A DNA stretch of 64,000 bases from Richelia intracellularis HH01 (GTDB lineage Bacteria; Cyanobacteriota; Cyanobacteriia; Cyanobacteriales; Nostocaceae). A program made the position numbers and the translations under genes. Shown here one piece after another: positions 9,156 through 21,018 of the stretch (the first letter of the stretch is position 1; each line of letters starts with the position of its first letter). The stretch spans positions 1-64,000 of the forward strand of contig NZ_CAIY01000054.1 in the NCBI RefSeq assembly GCF_000350105.1, in the 5' to 3' direction. The notes below the pieces were generated by a model that ran no database searches, was not told the DNA's origin, and was given only the letters and a program-made list of their open reading frames with translations.

Positions 9156-10870
9156 TGTTGATAAAATCAAACACTGGTTATTTAACCCTTTCCCGCTAAG
9201 GATAGCAAAATAAATATTAATGATGTTCTTAAAAACTGTCGAAATCACCAACTTTATATAAATTTATTATTCGATAAATATCTACTTTTTCCTAGCTTTA
9301 AAAAGAGAAGTAAAATCGAATTTCTTTGAATATAATTGACACTGCAGATTGCAAAATCCATGATTTATATTTCCTTCATATCTTATTTCCAAGATCCAAT
9401 AATTTTGTCTAAGTTATTTAAAGATAAATATTTTAAGTTCAAGTTATGTAATTCTATTTGTTAGGGAAGCTTGTTATATACTGCCATATAGTATAAAGCT
9501 AAGATGCACTAATTCAACCGCAAATGTTATTGGTTATACCATATTTATCACATCTAAGAGATACTTTATGTAAGTTGTATATAAGTTTTAATAAACTCTC
9601 AATTTTAATTTTTCTGATACTAAGATAGTTTAAAACATCTATTTCTTGTGCTTGGATAGACCCTATCACACTATGATTCTTTATAAAGCCATGTCATTCA
9701 TTTAAATCAGAATATTATATGAATACTCTTGCAAACAGATATTCTGTATCTTCAGAATCCTGTAATTTTTCATCAAAAATTTCTTCTAAATTTACCTTGC
9801 TTAAAACTAATATTTTATTGGTTTTACCTAATAATTCTAAGTTATTATGAATATGTCTTTACTTTTAAATATAACAATTATATTCCTCTTCTTATAGGTT
9901 ATAACTGGCAAAATTAAATCTATTAATTTTGCCAGTTATAACCTCATAAACTTCACAAAAAAGATCTCAGCAAATTCTCTATATTATTTTGTCTAAATTA
10001 AAGTCAGTAAAAATTAAATATTGGGAAATCCTGGAATTATAATAGAATGTAAAATTATATGTTCCGAGGTTAATATAAACGAAGTTTATATCCTGATCCA
10101 ATATTATAGGGTGGAATATAAAGTACTGAAATTTGCTAATACAGGATGAAATATTTTTCTATTAAATTGGATTACTTACTCTCAAGAGTTGCTCTTTATT
10201 TTATATGCTTTCTAAAAAATATAAATTGTAGGCAAATTACAAATGCCACTGTAAACTGACTTTAATAAATTATTGAGTAAATGTCATGCTCTGAGGTTAT
10301 TATCCATAAAAACTATACAAAATCTAAAAGAAAAAGTAGAAACCTGAGATTTTCAATCGCCATATGTTGTATATGATAACATTTTGAATTTACCTGAACT
10401 TTCAATATAGATAATTTACCAGTTGAGTTTTTCACAGATTGTTATGGAAAAATAATATTAACTTTTTTACAATCCTTAAATAACTACTTAGCTCTATACA
10501 AAAGCTATGAAAAATTTTAACATATTAGAAATACCCTAATTGATATATTCCACTCACTAAACTTTTCATATATATCAAATATAATAAAGTCCAAGCCCAA
10601 AAGTCCTACAATAAATTTGTATTTTATAAGAGAGGTAAATTCTACTATTAATATTTATTGTTTTGCTAGAATAACATTCTAGAGTACAAACATTACCTAA
10701 TATTCAAAAGAAAGAAGTATGAATTCTTGATAAGAACTTAGGAAAGTATTTACCAGAATAGAAGTACTACTATTACTCCAAATATTTAATACTACTAAAG
10801 TCCATTATCAGGTAGGGTTCTATTAAAATTTTAGGACTATAAATAATCTTATTTTGACTTACATTTATTA
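9156..10870. other. 1.7-kb non-coding region
   Basis: I see no identifiable gene or gene fragment here. It is A+T-rich, with stops in all frames except short meaningless runs such as 9729-9917. The only structured element is the 21-bp hairpin at 9896-9944. Confidence 0.55.
9896..9944. repeat. 21-bp perfect inverted repeat
   Basis: Arms 9896-9916 and 9924-9944 are exact reverse complements around a 7-nt loop, including a GC-containing core (CTGGC/GCCAG). No gene lies within 800 nt on either side, so a terminator role is hard to argue. It may mark the end of a lost gene or a small transcript. Confidence 0.65.
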
Positions 10871-12178
10871 TTATAAATCGCGGTGTGTAAAAGATTTAGC
10901 ATTATCACCAGTGTAATTCAATGCAATATGAGCATTACCAACCATTGTATACTTGTATGTTACCAAACCTTCTAATCCTACAGGACCACGAGGAAGTGTT
11001 TTCTGGGTGCTAATTCCCACCTCTGCACCAAACCCGTAACGAAAACCATCTGCAAACCTAGTAGAGCAATTGTGGTATACCCCAGCAGAATCTACCATTG
11101 CCAGAAAAATTTCAGCTGCTTTACTGTCTTCTGTAATAATTGTGTCAGTGTGTTTAGAGCCATAATGGTTAATGTGAGTTATCGCATCTTCTAAACTATC
11201 AACTATTTTGATTGCTAATATTAAATCGCTATATTCTGTTTCCCAATCATAATCCGTTGCAACTGCAATATTTGGTAGTATATCGCGAGTAGTTTTATCT
11301 CCCCTTAACTCTATATTCAATGATTGTAAGGCAGCTGCAATCGGTGGTAAAAACCCATATGCGATACTTGAATGTATTAATAGGGTTTCAATAGCATTAC
11401 AAGCAGCAGGGTATTGAGCTTTTGCATCTACAGTAATTGCCACTGACTTTTCCATATCTGCAGCTTTGTCTATATATAAGTGACAAATACCATCTGCGTG
11501 TCCAAGTACAGGGATATTGGTATTTTCTTGGACAAACCGCACAAATGATTTAGAACCACGAGGGATAATTAAATCTAGAAATCTGTCCATTTTTAATAGC
11601 TTTAATGTTTCTTCTCTAGTTTTTACCAATTGCACTATATCAGGACTGACTATTGTATTTGATAAACCTTGTTTAATAACTTTGACTATAACCTCACAGG
11701 AATGCTTAGCTTCCTTCCCACTCTTAAGGATAACCCCGTTTCCTGATTTAATTGCCAATGGAGCAATTTGAATAGCAGCTTCCGGACGAGCTTCAAAAAT
11801 CACCCCTAAAACTCCTAAGGGGCAAGTTATCCTCTTCATAATTAACCCGGCATCAATTTCCCTGTGAATCTGCACTACACCTACAGGGTCAGCAAGGTTA
11901 TGTAAATCCCTAATACCAGTGATTGCATCACGTAACTTATACTCGTCTAGTCGCAATCTTTTATATAATTGTCTGCTCATTCCATCAGCCTCGGCAGATT
12001 GACAATCAGCAATATTTGCTTCTAGAATATCGGTCTTGGCAGATTCCAAAGCACTTGCAACTTCTTCAATCGCTTGATTCTTTACTTCTGTGGGCAGAAT
12101 TGCCAGCTTCAATGCTGCTAGTTTAGTTTTCCTAGCAGTTTCAATTAGAGTAGATGCATTATCAACATCAATGGTCAT
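10871..12178 (-). CDS. proA: Gamma-glutamyl phosphate reductase
   Basis: The enzyme reduces gamma-glutamyl phosphate to glutamate semialdehyde with NADPH, the second step of proline synthesis. The 435-residue product is full length and belongs to the aldehyde dehydrogenase superfamily. The N-terminal cofactor-binding region contains [10 protein letters not shown] (about residues 125-134), and the catalytic cysteine C260 lies in [13 protein letters not shown]. The C-terminal part has [16 protein letters not shown] and RGPVGLEGL. The ATG at 12178 gives a normal N-terminus. No proB is adjacent. It shows no decay despite being flanked by more than 1.4 kb of non-coding DNA on each side. Confidence 0.96.
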   Translation of the reverse strand: MTIDVDNASTLIETARKTKLAALKLAILPTEVKNQAIEEVASALESAKTDILEANIADCQSAEADGMSRQLYKRLRLDEYKLRDAITGIRDLHNLADPVGVVQIHREIDAGLIMKRITCPLGVLGVIFEARPEAAIQIAPLAIKSGNGVILKSGKEAKHSCEVIVKVIKQGLSNTIVSPDIVQLVKTREETLKLLKMDRFLDLIIPRGSKSFVRFVQENTNIPVLGHADGICHLYIDKAADMEKSVAITVDAKAQYPAACNAIETLLIHSSIAYGFLPPIAAALQSLNIELRGDKTTRDILPNIAVATDYDWETEYSDLILAIKIVDSLEDAITHINHYGSKHTDTIITEDSKAAEIFLAMVDSAGVYHNCSTRFADGFRYGFGAEVGISTQKTLPRGPVGLEGLVTYKYTMVGNAHIALNYTGDNAKSFTHRDL

Positions 12179-13674
12179 AACACCAGGTCAAACTTATTAC
12201 CTATTTTTTCTATATATAATAGCACTTATTTAACGTTTCAGTACTTTATCTCAGGCTTAAAATTATAACTAATTATCTTTACTATCTTAATTTTGAGTAT
12301 ACGAAGAAATACAATTATTTTATTAATATTAGTTAGAGGATATTTGAAAATTTATTATTTAGAAGTGCAAAAATTACGCAACTTGCTTACTTATGATTCA
12401 GTATCATGGAAGTTACCTTATTTTTCAGGGTATGAATTATAGCCCTTGGGTAATTTATAAACCTTTATAAACCCATGAACATGACTCTCTACTAATCCAA
12501 ATTATAAATACGACAAAGCTCTTAGTTTATTCTAGCTTGAAAACCACTTGGTCAACCCCCTGATATAAATCACTTTTGGTAATTATGGAGATTATGGAAA
12601 TAGTATTTATGCTTTCCATAAGAATGAATACTCCCTAGTTAAACTATAGTATCTTAAGCCTTATAACAAAATATAGAAGACGACTTTTATCACCCAAAGC
12701 ATCTGGGCTTCATAATTATGTTTAACTGGTTGAAGTGTATTGTAAAAAAAAACAACTCTTCAGATATGATCCAATCAATAACATCAAATTTGAAAGTAGG
12801 TAAGAGGTAAACTTAAAGGGTAAATTAATATATTGGGTTATGGGATTTTCCTAACATGAGCAAGTTTATAATTTAACACAAAAAGATTAGAGAAAAAGAA
12901 AATTTTCATACTATTAATCAAACGTTCATATAAATTTTTAATGTATGCAAAATCTATATTTCAGTCTGATTTAGCTTACAAATATACTGGGAAATATTTA
13001 ACACCCCCTAAAAATGGGTAGATAGCAATCAAATTTAAGAGAAAAACCTTACCCTATAATCAAATCAAAGAGTAAGGGATAGTGTTTTGGTTATTTTGAT
13101 TAAGCGAAGAAAAGTATAACTGATATAGCTTAATATACATTCAAATCTGTCAACTTTTATAAAAGCAAACATTGCATTTTCTGCTAAATAATAAATACAT
13201 ACTTATAATAATTTCCTGGAAATGGACTATAACAAGGGATATGATTGTTAATCAAGGTAAATTTAGTAAAAGTTCATGATGAGAAGTTCCATACTTATGG
13301 CATAGGTGGTATAAAATAAGGTATAATGGTAAGAATTTCAAGTAAAATAACTTTGGAGTTTATTTAGGCCAGAAATACATTGGAATAATCATTATTATAT
13401 CTCTAATAAAAATATCAAATATAGATAATGATACCAATAACAGAAGAGTAAAAATCAAGATTTGAGTCAATCACATATATTTTTTGCATGAAACTAACAT
13501 AGCCGAAACACCGTGGCTTACTATAGTCATTGTTAATGAGTGTGATGCTTTTGAATACTCACTGCTCTACACTATTAAACTTTTGTTTAATGGAATGTAA
13601 GGATAAAATAATATCTCGCAGATAAATATGGTCACAGAATTTCAAATTGAGCCCGATTTATTCGACATTTTTGA
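12179..13674. other. 1.5-kb non-coding region
   Basis: No gene or recognisable fragment is visible. Stops are dense in all frames. The proA promoter should lie near the left end, but no convincing -10/-35 pair was picked out. Confidence 0.55.
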
Positions 13675-14535
13675 TTATTGCAGTTTCAAAAAATCTTTTA
13701 GTGCTACTATTAGACTGGGGGGCCAACAGCGTACATTTTCAACCCAATAAATATCCTTATAACGGCTATCCAGCCCATAAGCTGATATCCAATGGCTTTT
13801 TGCTTCTCCTAACTGACCATTTGCCCAGTATGCAGCAGTTAGGGCAGCACGCATATCTGCAAACCGTGGGTATTTGCGAACAATATTTTTCATCATTGTT
13901 ATCGCACTTTCTTTCTCTCCAGTTTCATATAATTCTAAGGCTTGATTAGCCATTACCCATAAGAATTCAGGATTGATTTCTGTTAACTTTTGATAATCTG
14001 CACTTGCTCTATTTCTATTTACCCAATCAACTTTAGCATCGTTCTGTTCCTTATACGCAATTACATTCTTAAAGTCTGACTCCGGATTATAATCTACGAT
14101 TGCTTTATTCCATCTTGTAGATTTTCTCCAAGCATTATCTCCATTCAAATAAAAATTATCTTCATTTGGGGACACTCCAACAGACTTGTTGTAATTTCCA
14201 ATAGCCACTTTCAACTTGTTTTGATTTTTTACCTTTACATTATGCTGATTACTATATTGTGTCTTGTTAAAGGAAAATTCACTAATGATTTCTGCATTTA
14301 AGGGATGATGACTTAGATATCCCGACTTATTAAATTTTTCCTGTACTATTTGAAAATTTTCGGCTGCAATAGCCTTGTTTACCCAGCCAAATATCAAAAT
14401 TGAACCTAGAAAAATCATAATAAAAACTTTAACTGCAAATCTTTTGAAAATCAAGTATATGTAATTTGACTTCCAATACAAACCTAATCCCCTTGTAAAT
14501 TGGTGGAGAGTTAGTGGGGATGTTGATGATAACAT
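13675..14535 (-). CDS. Secreted or membrane-anchored TPR protein
   Basis: The 286-residue frame has a hydrophobic segment at residues 37-57 (FIMIFLGSILIFGW) ending in AIAAENF, which looks like a signal peptide with an AxA cleavage site. If translation starts at M40, the product is about 247 residues and exported. The middle (60-185) is polar and low in recognisable motifs. The C-terminal third (about 190-265) has tetratricopeptide-like helices (WVMANQALELYETGEKESAI) and ends with a conserved-looking WPP segment. TPR proteins mediate protein contacts; the partner is unknown. It is downstream of chlH on the same strand (about 115 nt), so it may share its transcript. Confidence 0.7.
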   Translation of the reverse strand: MLSSTSPLTLHQFTRGLGLYWKSNYIYLIFKRFAVKVFIMIFLGSILIFGWVNKAIAAENFQIVQEKFNKSGYLSHHPLNAEIISEFSFNKTQYSNQHNVKVKNQNKLKVAIGNYNKSVGVSPNEDNFYLNGDNAWRKSTRWNKAIVDYNPESDFKNVIAYKEQNDAKVDWVNRNRASADYQKLTEINPEFLWVMANQALELYETGEKESAITMMKNIVRKYPRFADMRAALTAAYWANGQLGEAKSHWISAYGLDSRYKDIYWVENVRCWPPSLIVALKDFLKLQ

Positions 14536-14651
14536 CAGATCTAATTCCTCTTAAACTTGGTATTCTTGCGCTAGTTCTATGTTAGGTAACTTAACAATAG
14601 GATAGACTTCTAGAAGTTTAAAGTAAAATGACACTGATGAACCCAAATATA

Positions 14652-17600
14652 TTAAGCTAGTATCCCTTCTAAATCGTCATTTGTCAAGTCATATAGGTCT
14701 TGTAGCTTTTGTAATTTATCTTCACTTGCTTGCCAAAACCCACGTCTATGGGCTTCTAACATCTTGCCCAAAATATTCTGAAATGCCTCCGGATTTGCCT
14801 TACGCAATTTCTCTGCCATTTCTGTATCTAAAGCATAAGTATCTGCTGCTTGATCATATACCCAATTATCAGTGAAATCTGCTGTACCGCCCCAGCCAAT
14901 TATCGCCGTCATACGTTGGGAAATCTCATAAACGCCTCCTGAGCCTTCATTAACCATTGCATCAGCCCATTTAGGATTTAAAAACTTAGTACGATATTCC
15001 ATCCGCAACAAATCGTCTAAGGTATGAGATTTTGTATCTTTTGAGAAACTTTCCACTAAACTGGTAGCAACCTTTTTTCCCCCTTGTTTTTCTGCAGCTT
15101 TCTTTAACCCTCCCATATTTGCATAATATTCTTGTATATCTGTTAAACCATACTCTACTGAATCAATTTCCTGAACAATCCGATCACTTGTTTGTAATAA
15201 TTGTTTTAATATTTCTGGGCGTGCTTGACCTTTATCTTGCTTACCATAACTAAATACATTACGACTTTCCCAAATATTTGCCAACTCTTCCCCCGATTCC
15301 CAGTTCCCATCTACAATTTTTTCATTTACTAGAGAACCAAAATCACCAACAGGATTAGAAAATAGTCTTGCTGAAACGTTTTCTATACCCTGGCTTTTTA
15401 ATGCCAAGGCGTGTTTCCTGATGAAATTTTTTTCTTCTGATTCATCAACATTGGCAGCTCGTTGAAATAAATCATCCAATAACTCAATAATATTCATAAA
15501 AGTATCCCGGAAAATTCCCGATAAATTTCCCAACACATCAATGCGAGGATGTCTCAGCTTACTCAAAGATTTTAGTTCATAACGTACAATTCTTCCTGTT
15601 CCTTCTTTAATAGGTTCTGCACCTACTAATTCCAAAATAATTCCCAAAGACTCTCCCTTAGTTTTGATTGCATCCAAACCCCATAGTAAAACTGCCACAG
15701 TTTCTGGGTATTTCCCATATTCATCTAGGTGTTTTTGAAGAATATTTATTGCTATACTCTGTCCTCTCTCATAAGCGGCCTGAGAAGGCATTCTATAGGG
15801 ATCTAAAGCATGTATATTTCTTCCTGTTGGTAGGACTCCTGCACCATCTCGCAATAAATCACCACCTGGGGCAGATGGAATATACTCTCCATTCAAGCCT
15901 CGTAATAGATTATTCAACTCGTCCGTACTCTGCATTAATAAATCTCTAATAACTTTCTCTGTTTTTGGTTCTGCATCCCCCCCAAAATACGCTTGCAGAT
16001 ATGATTGCATTTCATTTTGGTTAGGTGCTTCTCCTAAAACATGTAACCCTGAAGAAAATAGGCGGTTTTCCAACACCTGTAAATACTCATATAAATCTAA
16101 TAAATAATGATCAAAAGCATGACTATTAAACAATTGAACATTTTCTGGATTAAAAGCAATCCCTAACTGATTGGCCTCATCAAATGGATAATCAATATCC
16201 AAACCAGTATCCACGATCTTTTTGCAAATACCCTCCTTCAAAACATAATTTTTCTGCGGGTCTTCCCGATACTCAACAATTAAATCTCGTAATGTAACTA
16301 ACTCCCTATACAATCCTGCACGTCCATAGGGAGGTACATTGTGAGAAATCAATACCCCATAACCACGACGCTTAGCCAAAATAGACTCAGAAGGATTATT
16401 CGCTGCATATATGTACAGATTAGGTAAATCTCCCAGCAGAATATCTGACCAAGAATAACCAGTATTTCCCAATGGCGAACCCGGTAACCATTCCACTGTC
16501 CCATGCATACCAAAATGAACTACTGCATCCGCTTGTAAATCATTTTGTAACCATTTATAAAAAGCAGCATATTGAGGATGTGGAGTCATATCCCGCTCAA
16601 ACATTAATCGCATTGGATCACCTTGAATACCTAGAGGGGGTTGTACACCAATCCAGACATTTCCCAGATGTATTCCCCCTATATGTAAACTATCCCCAAA
16701 AGTCTTAATTCCACTGTCCTTTAATGACTTCCACTGCCTCTGAATTTGGGAAGTACCTAGATACCCCAACCATTTCTCTAACTTTCTTACATTAACTGTG
16801 TTGGGAATAAGTGTTGTTGCAGATTCATCAACTGTAATATTAAATTGATCTGCATCCTTCACCTGACGAATTAAATCTTCTCCGTTCTTTGGTAACTCAC
16901 CAACTGTATAACCTTGTTCCTTCAAACCTTCCAAAAACTTGATTAAACTCCGAGGAACATTTAATAGTGCTGCTGTTCCTACGGCTCCATAACCAGGAGG
17001 GAATCCGTACAAAATCACGGCGATTTTTCTTTCAGGAATCGGTTTACGTCGTAAATTAATCCAATTTTTAACTCTGCCAATTAACCTTTGTAATCTCTCT
17101 GGAATCAAATAGATATTCTCCCCCACCAAACCACCAAGAGGAACTGTATCAATTGCACCATCCAATTCTGGTAGTGCATATAATACAATGCTTTGCAATC
17201 CCCCAATACCTTGCCTTGTCCAAGAGTAAACATCTTGGATTAATAAGGGTGCAGCAACAATATAAGGCACATTCTTTGCTGCCAAAATCCATTTAGCTAC
17301 TTCAACTTGTCTTCCTGCTTTCATTGACCCTGCAGGACCTCCTACTAATGGGAACCCAATCGTTGAAACAATAATATTCACTTCTACTGCATCTGGAGAG
17401 AGAGAGAGAATTTCTGTATGACCATTTTTACGTTGTTGAATTTCATGCTCAGTAGTCATCCAATCTCTTACAGCAACATGTCCTTCTACACCATTAATAA
17501 ATATGGGTAGGGGGATTAAACCATCCGTTTCAAATTGACGAATTAATTGGGATATGTATGGCTGCTTAGTAATTACATGTTTTCTGTAGATAAGGATGCC

Positions 17601-18314
17601 AACAACTGGTATATGAGCGGAAAGGCTAACGTTAACAGAATTAACCTTATACCATTCTAAGTAATCCCGTGGAGATGTAAAATACCCCTGGTAATCAGGG
17701 TGAATTAATCCCATATTTGGGGTTTCTAGTGGTGGGGGAATATCACCAACTTCTAAACCCAGGTATTTCTCAGCTAACACCCAAAATAATGCTGCAACAT
17801 TGTCAATACCACCAGCATTCCAATAGCCATAAATAATCAACCAATTACGTAAGTTCTGAACTCTATCAATGGGTATAAATTTTAATAATTTTGGCCCAAT
17901 TTTTAAAAAGCTAATATAACTAGCTAGTTTGTCTTCTTCTCTACCATTATTAAATTTGTCTAGTATAAATTTTACCGGCTTAGGTATACCTTTATTTGTT
18001 TCCCCAATAATAAACGTCCCCAATTTAGTACAAGCCATTAATTCTAAGGCTGACTCGAATACTAGACGAATAGGAATCTGGGCAATGCGTTCGCGCAACC
18101 ATACGACCTGATTATAATCAAATAACAAACTACTAAAAAACACATCTGCACCGTCCAGGGCAATTTCTACCTCAGTTTTTTGGCTATTTATATCCCGATC
18201 ACTAAAAATTCGCACATCTAGGTCTTGACACTGGGAGGTTGCCAAAACAGCAGCTTTCCTGTATAAATCAGCGTTGAAGGATTCAAATCCAGCAATTAAG
18301 ACAATACGTTTCAT
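14652..18314 (-). CDS. chlH: Magnesium chelatase, H subunit (ChlH/BchH family)
   Basis: The large porphyrin-binding subunit of Mg-chelatase inserts Mg into protoporphyrin IX with ATPase subunits I and D, the first committed step of chlorophyll synthesis. The 1220-residue product is intact and covers the whole CobN/Mg-chelatase fold, including HFGMHGTVEWLPG and the C-terminal GWGGTADFTDNW. It begins MKRIVLIAGFESFNADLYRKAA and is roughly 100 residues shorter than the ~1330-residue canonical cyanobacterial ChlH. It thus resembles the second, shorter H paralogue found in many cyanobacteria (often named BchH). Whether the canonical copy also exists cannot be seen here. ATG at 18314 gives a clean start; divergent from the amidase gene with 180 nt between. 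Confidence 0.9.
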   Translation of the reverse strand: MKRIVLIAGFESFNADLYRKAAVLATSQCQDLDVRIFSDRDINSQKTEVEIALDGADVFFSSLLFDYNQVVWLRERIAQIPIRLVFESALELMACTKLGTFIIGETNKGIPKPVKFILDKFNNGREEDKLASYISFLKIGPKLLKFIPIDRVQNLRNWLIIYGYWNAGGIDNVAALFWVLAEKYLGLEVGDIPPPLETPNMGLIHPDYQGYFTSPRDYLEWYKVNSVNVSLSAHIPVVGILIYRKHVITKQPYISQLIRQFETDGLIPLPIFINGVEGHVAVRDWMTTEHEIQQRKNGHTEILSLSPDAVEVNIIVSTIGFPLVGGPAGSMKAGRQVEVAKWILAAKNVPYIVAAPLLIQDVYSWTRQGIGGLQSIVLYALPELDGAIDTVPLGGLVGENIYLIPERLQRLIGRVKNWINLRRKPIPERKIAVILYGFPPGYGAVGTAALLNVPRSLIKFLEGLKEQGYTVGELPKNGEDLIRQVKDADQFNITVDESATTLIPNTVNVRKLEKWLGYLGTSQIQRQWKSLKDSGIKTFGDSLHIGGIHLGNVWIGVQPPLGIQGDPMRLMFERDMTPHPQYAAFYKWLQNDLQADAVVHFGMHGTVEWLPGSPLGNTGYSWSDILLGDLPNLYIYAANNPSESILAKRRGYGVLISHNVPPYGRAGLYRELVTLRDLIVEYREDPQKNYVLKEGICKKIVDTGLDIDYPFDEANQLGIAFNPENVQLFNSHAFDHYLLDLYEYLQVLENRLFSSGLHVLGEAPNQNEMQSYLQAYFGGDAEPKTEKVIRDLLMQSTDELNNLLRGLNGEYIPSAPGGDLLRDGAGVLPTGRNIHALDPYRMPSQAAYERGQSIAINILQKHLDEYGKYPETVAVLLWGLDAIKTKGESLGIILELVGAEPIKEGTGRIVRYELKSLSKLRHPRIDVLGNLSGIFRDTFMNIIELLDDLFQRAANVDESEEKNFIRKHALALKSQGIENVSARLFSNPVGDFGSLVNEKIVDGNWESGEELANIWESRNVFSYGKQDKGQARPEILKQLLQTSDRIVQEIDSVEYGLTDIQEYYANMGGLKKAAEKQGGKKVATSLVESFSKDTKSHTLDDLLRMEYRTKFLNPKWADAMVNEGSGGVYEISQRMTAIIGWGGTADFTDNWVYDQAADTYALDTEMAEKLRKANPEAFQNILGKMLEAHRRGFWQASEDKLQKLQDLYDLTNDDLEGILA

Positions 18315-18494
18315 ATCCTTACGTTAAAAGGTATTTCTTTACTTTTATTTTAAGAGGGATCTTGGAAACAGTTATTCTGGTTATTATCCATGTAGAAACA
18401 CATTCCTCAATTTATGGTTGGTGCCAAAACTGCATGGGATTCTACAGCCATATTAAATTAATGTTTATCCAGAAACTTGCAAAATTGAGGAAAA

Positions 18495-19457
18495 ATGAAA
18501 AAGAAATCTATGAAATTTGGAATTGATATCGGGCATAATTCGCCTCCAGACACAGGAGCAAGAGGTATAAAATTTGAAGATCAGTTAACATCTGATTTGG
18601 GAAATAGAATTATAATTAAACTTAGAGATTTAAATCATCAAGTTATAGAATGCAAACCACAAAAATCTAGATCCATTACTGATTCTCTGCAGACCAGGTG
18701 TAATATTGCTAATGCTAACAAGGTAGATTTATATGTTTCTATCCACTTTAATGCTTTTAACAGCTTGGCAAATGGTACAGAAGTCTTTGCCATAAGTAGC
18801 ACTGGGAGACAATTTGGTCAGACGGTACTTGATGAAATTACCAAATTAGGTTTTTTCAGACGCGGTTTAAAGAATGGTTCACACTTATATGTTCTCAAAA
18901 AAACTATTATGCCAGCACTTCTCGTAGAATGCTGTTTTTGCGATGCACGTAAGGATATGAGAATTTATGACCCAGAAGCTATGGCAAATGCAATTGTCAA
19001 AGGATTAACTGGCAAACTACCAGGGGAAAATGAACCTGTGATTTATATTCCAGATGAAGAAGATAATCCTAATAAGAATGTGCTTAGGTTACAGCGGGCT
19101 TTAAATAGAATGAAATTTACTGGGCAAGATGGCAAATTATTAGTGGAAGATGGTATTATAGACACACAAACAAAAATAGCAGTAGAAAACTTTCAGAAAG
19201 TAACAGCGATCCAACAAACTGGGATTGTAACTAATATAACTTGGGCTGCAATTAACCAAATACTATCAAAACGAATCCTCAGAAGGAATCATGCTGGAGG
19301 TGTTGCTGTAAGATATGTACAATATCGTTTGGGTGCAGATAATGATGGTATATATGGCCCACAAACAGAAGAACTAGTGAAAGGATTTCAGCAACAAAAT
19401 AGTTTAGCTGTTGATGGTATTGTTGGTTCAATTACTTGGACTCAGTTGATTGGTTAA
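18495..19457 (+). CDS. N-acetylmuramoyl-L-alanine amidase with two peptidoglycan-binding domains
   Basis: The N-terminal amidase_3 domain (about residues 7-172) cleaves the bond between muramic acid and the peptide stem. Zinc ligands H14 (DIGHN), E28 and H84 (SIHFNA) and the catalytic E145 (LLVECCF) are all present. Two PG_binding_1 repeats follow, at about 194-255 and 266-320 (LRLQRALNRM and VRYVQYRLGAD; VDGIVGSITW). No signal peptide is evident at the N-terminus, as in many cyanobacterial members, so export is unexplained. The ATG at 18495 follows TTGAGG by four bases; an alternative ATG is five codons on. In filamentous cyanobacteria amidases make septal nanopores, but this assignment is not shown. 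Confidence 0.9.
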   Translation: MKKKSMKFGIDIGHNSPPDTGARGIKFEDQLTSDLGNRIIIKLRDLNHQVIECKPQKSRSITDSLQTRCNIANANKVDLYVSIHFNAFNSLANGTEVFAISSTGRQFGQTVLDEITKLGFFRRGLKNGSHLYVLKKTIMPALLVECCFCDARKDMRIYDPEAMANAIVKGLTGKLPGENEPVIYIPDEEDNPNKNVLRLQRALNRMKFTGQDGKLLVEDGIIDTQTKIAVENFQKVTAIQQTGIVTNITWAAINQILSKRILRRNHAGGVAVRYVQYRLGADNDGIYGPQTEELVKGFQQQNSLAVDGIVGSITWTQLIG

Positions 19458-21018
19458 GAATTATTAGGGATTTTCAATTAGAATTTATAGAATGATGGTA
19501 AACTAATAACTGTACATACTCAACATTTATAAGACTACCCTCAATTCATAATAGGTGATTAAAATCATTCAATCTAGCTGTTGATTGTAATGCCTTGAAA
19601 AGGACTCTTTTTAAAGTATTGGTATGAGGTATACTACCTAGTATTTCCCAATGCTAATAGTAATAATTTGATGGACCACCATTAAATTATTTTTTTAAAC
19701 TACACCGAAATATTTTATGCACCACTATCAGTATTTAGAAATCTACTACAGACAATAAGGATTTTTTATTTTGTATTGGAATCTTTTTTGGAAGAGCCAA
19801 AATGTCCATTACTGAATTACCAAGATATATCATTGAAAACCTTACATTTGATTTACTAAAACTATCACATCGAAAATTAAGATGGTTATTTAGTGAAATT
19901 TGATAATAATTGGCTTGTATAGCTTTTAGTAGGTAGTAGTGTTTCAACTTCAAATCATGATTTACTTACCATCTGTACATTGATAGTAAGTAAAAGTATT
20001 ACTGTTAGTTTTGTACCTGCTCCCAAAATTCCAATTTTTCCCCTCTACTCATAGAGTAATTTTGTCACTCATATGAAGCATGTTGCTGCTTCAACTATGT
20101 CAGAAAACAATTTGTAAAAGTATTGATAATATTATTAGCCAAATGTGTTTTGTCATCTTTGTAACTAGACAGTAACTAGTATTAATTAACTATACTGAAC
20201 AGTTGTACATCTCGAACTAAAAACACAAACCAAGCATAATAAAATATTGATGAGTAAAGCAAGAGAATACTCATCTTGTATTTCTATAGGATTGATATTT
20301 AACAGTGCAATTGGGTAAAGCTAGACAGCTAATTTTATGACTACAAGCAAAAGTCAATCATCCCCAGATAGAGCAGATATTTTTGGAATTGGAAAATAAC
20401 ATTGGTGATAATTTCGAGAAAAAAATATATGTTTATTGCCACTGTGCCATCCGTGTCATTATCATAGTAAACAGATAGCTCTGCTGAAGAGTTTTATATT
20501 TGTTCTTTTTTTAGTCGTATAATTATCTAAAAGTACATAAAAACTTTACATTTGATTGGATTTGCAGTATATCTTTAGTACCAATACAATCCCCAAATCG
20601 TCTCTAGCTCAAACAATGCATTTATTAGGACATACTGGGGAAATTAGTAATCTAATGAGTAATATTAATTAGATAATCGCACGGGAGAAATATTAACCAT
20701 TCGATCTGGTAACACAGGCTCAAAGAATTCAAACCCTTTGTCAATGTTAGTGATATTGGCTTAGCAAATTTAAACAATGTAATGGAAGTAATCGTGTTTT
20801 CTGAGCATAGCCATCCAGAAGGGTTTATGATAATCGTAATGCTTTACTACCAGCTTACTGCTGCATAACTAAGGATGCTTATGATTCTATTGTTGTTGCT
20901 TACGAAGCTAGTATAGTTAGTTTCTATAAAACCTATATTATGGAACAGGGTAAACATGTTCTAGGATAAATGATTGCAGTAGACTTGTAATCTCATATTT
21001 TATTTTAATTGTTTAACC
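19458..21018. other. Non-coding region with possible gene remnants
   Basis: No intact gene. Two stretches read like worn protein coding on the plus strand: about 20303-20460 (fragments IEQIFLELENNIGDNFE) and about 20830-20968 (fragments KDAYDSIVVAYEASIVSFYK and IMEQGKHVLG). Both have frame changes and stops, and I do not recognise either family. A minus-strand frame at 19735-19953 looks like chance. Confidence 0.35.
20830..20969 (+). pseudogene. Unrecognised decayed coding fragment
   Basis: A plus-strand frame from about 20870 to 20969 reads as ordinary protein (DAYDSIVVAYEASIVSFYKT) and ends with a stop. The upstream frame is broken by stops. The family was not recognised, so this is only a suspected remnant. 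Confidence 0.3.

Noticed and set aside
9729-9917. 62-codon plus-strand frame
   Set aside because: It is made of A+T-driven Leu, Ile, Tyr, Phe and Asn codons with no motif, and ends inside a hairpin arm; it looks like chance.
13647-13949. Plus-strand 100-codon frame
   Set aside because: It is a shadow of the C-terminal part of the minus-strand TPR gene.
19735-19953. Minus-strand 72-codon frame
   Set aside because: No family pattern, no clear ribosome-binding site and no neighbours support it.
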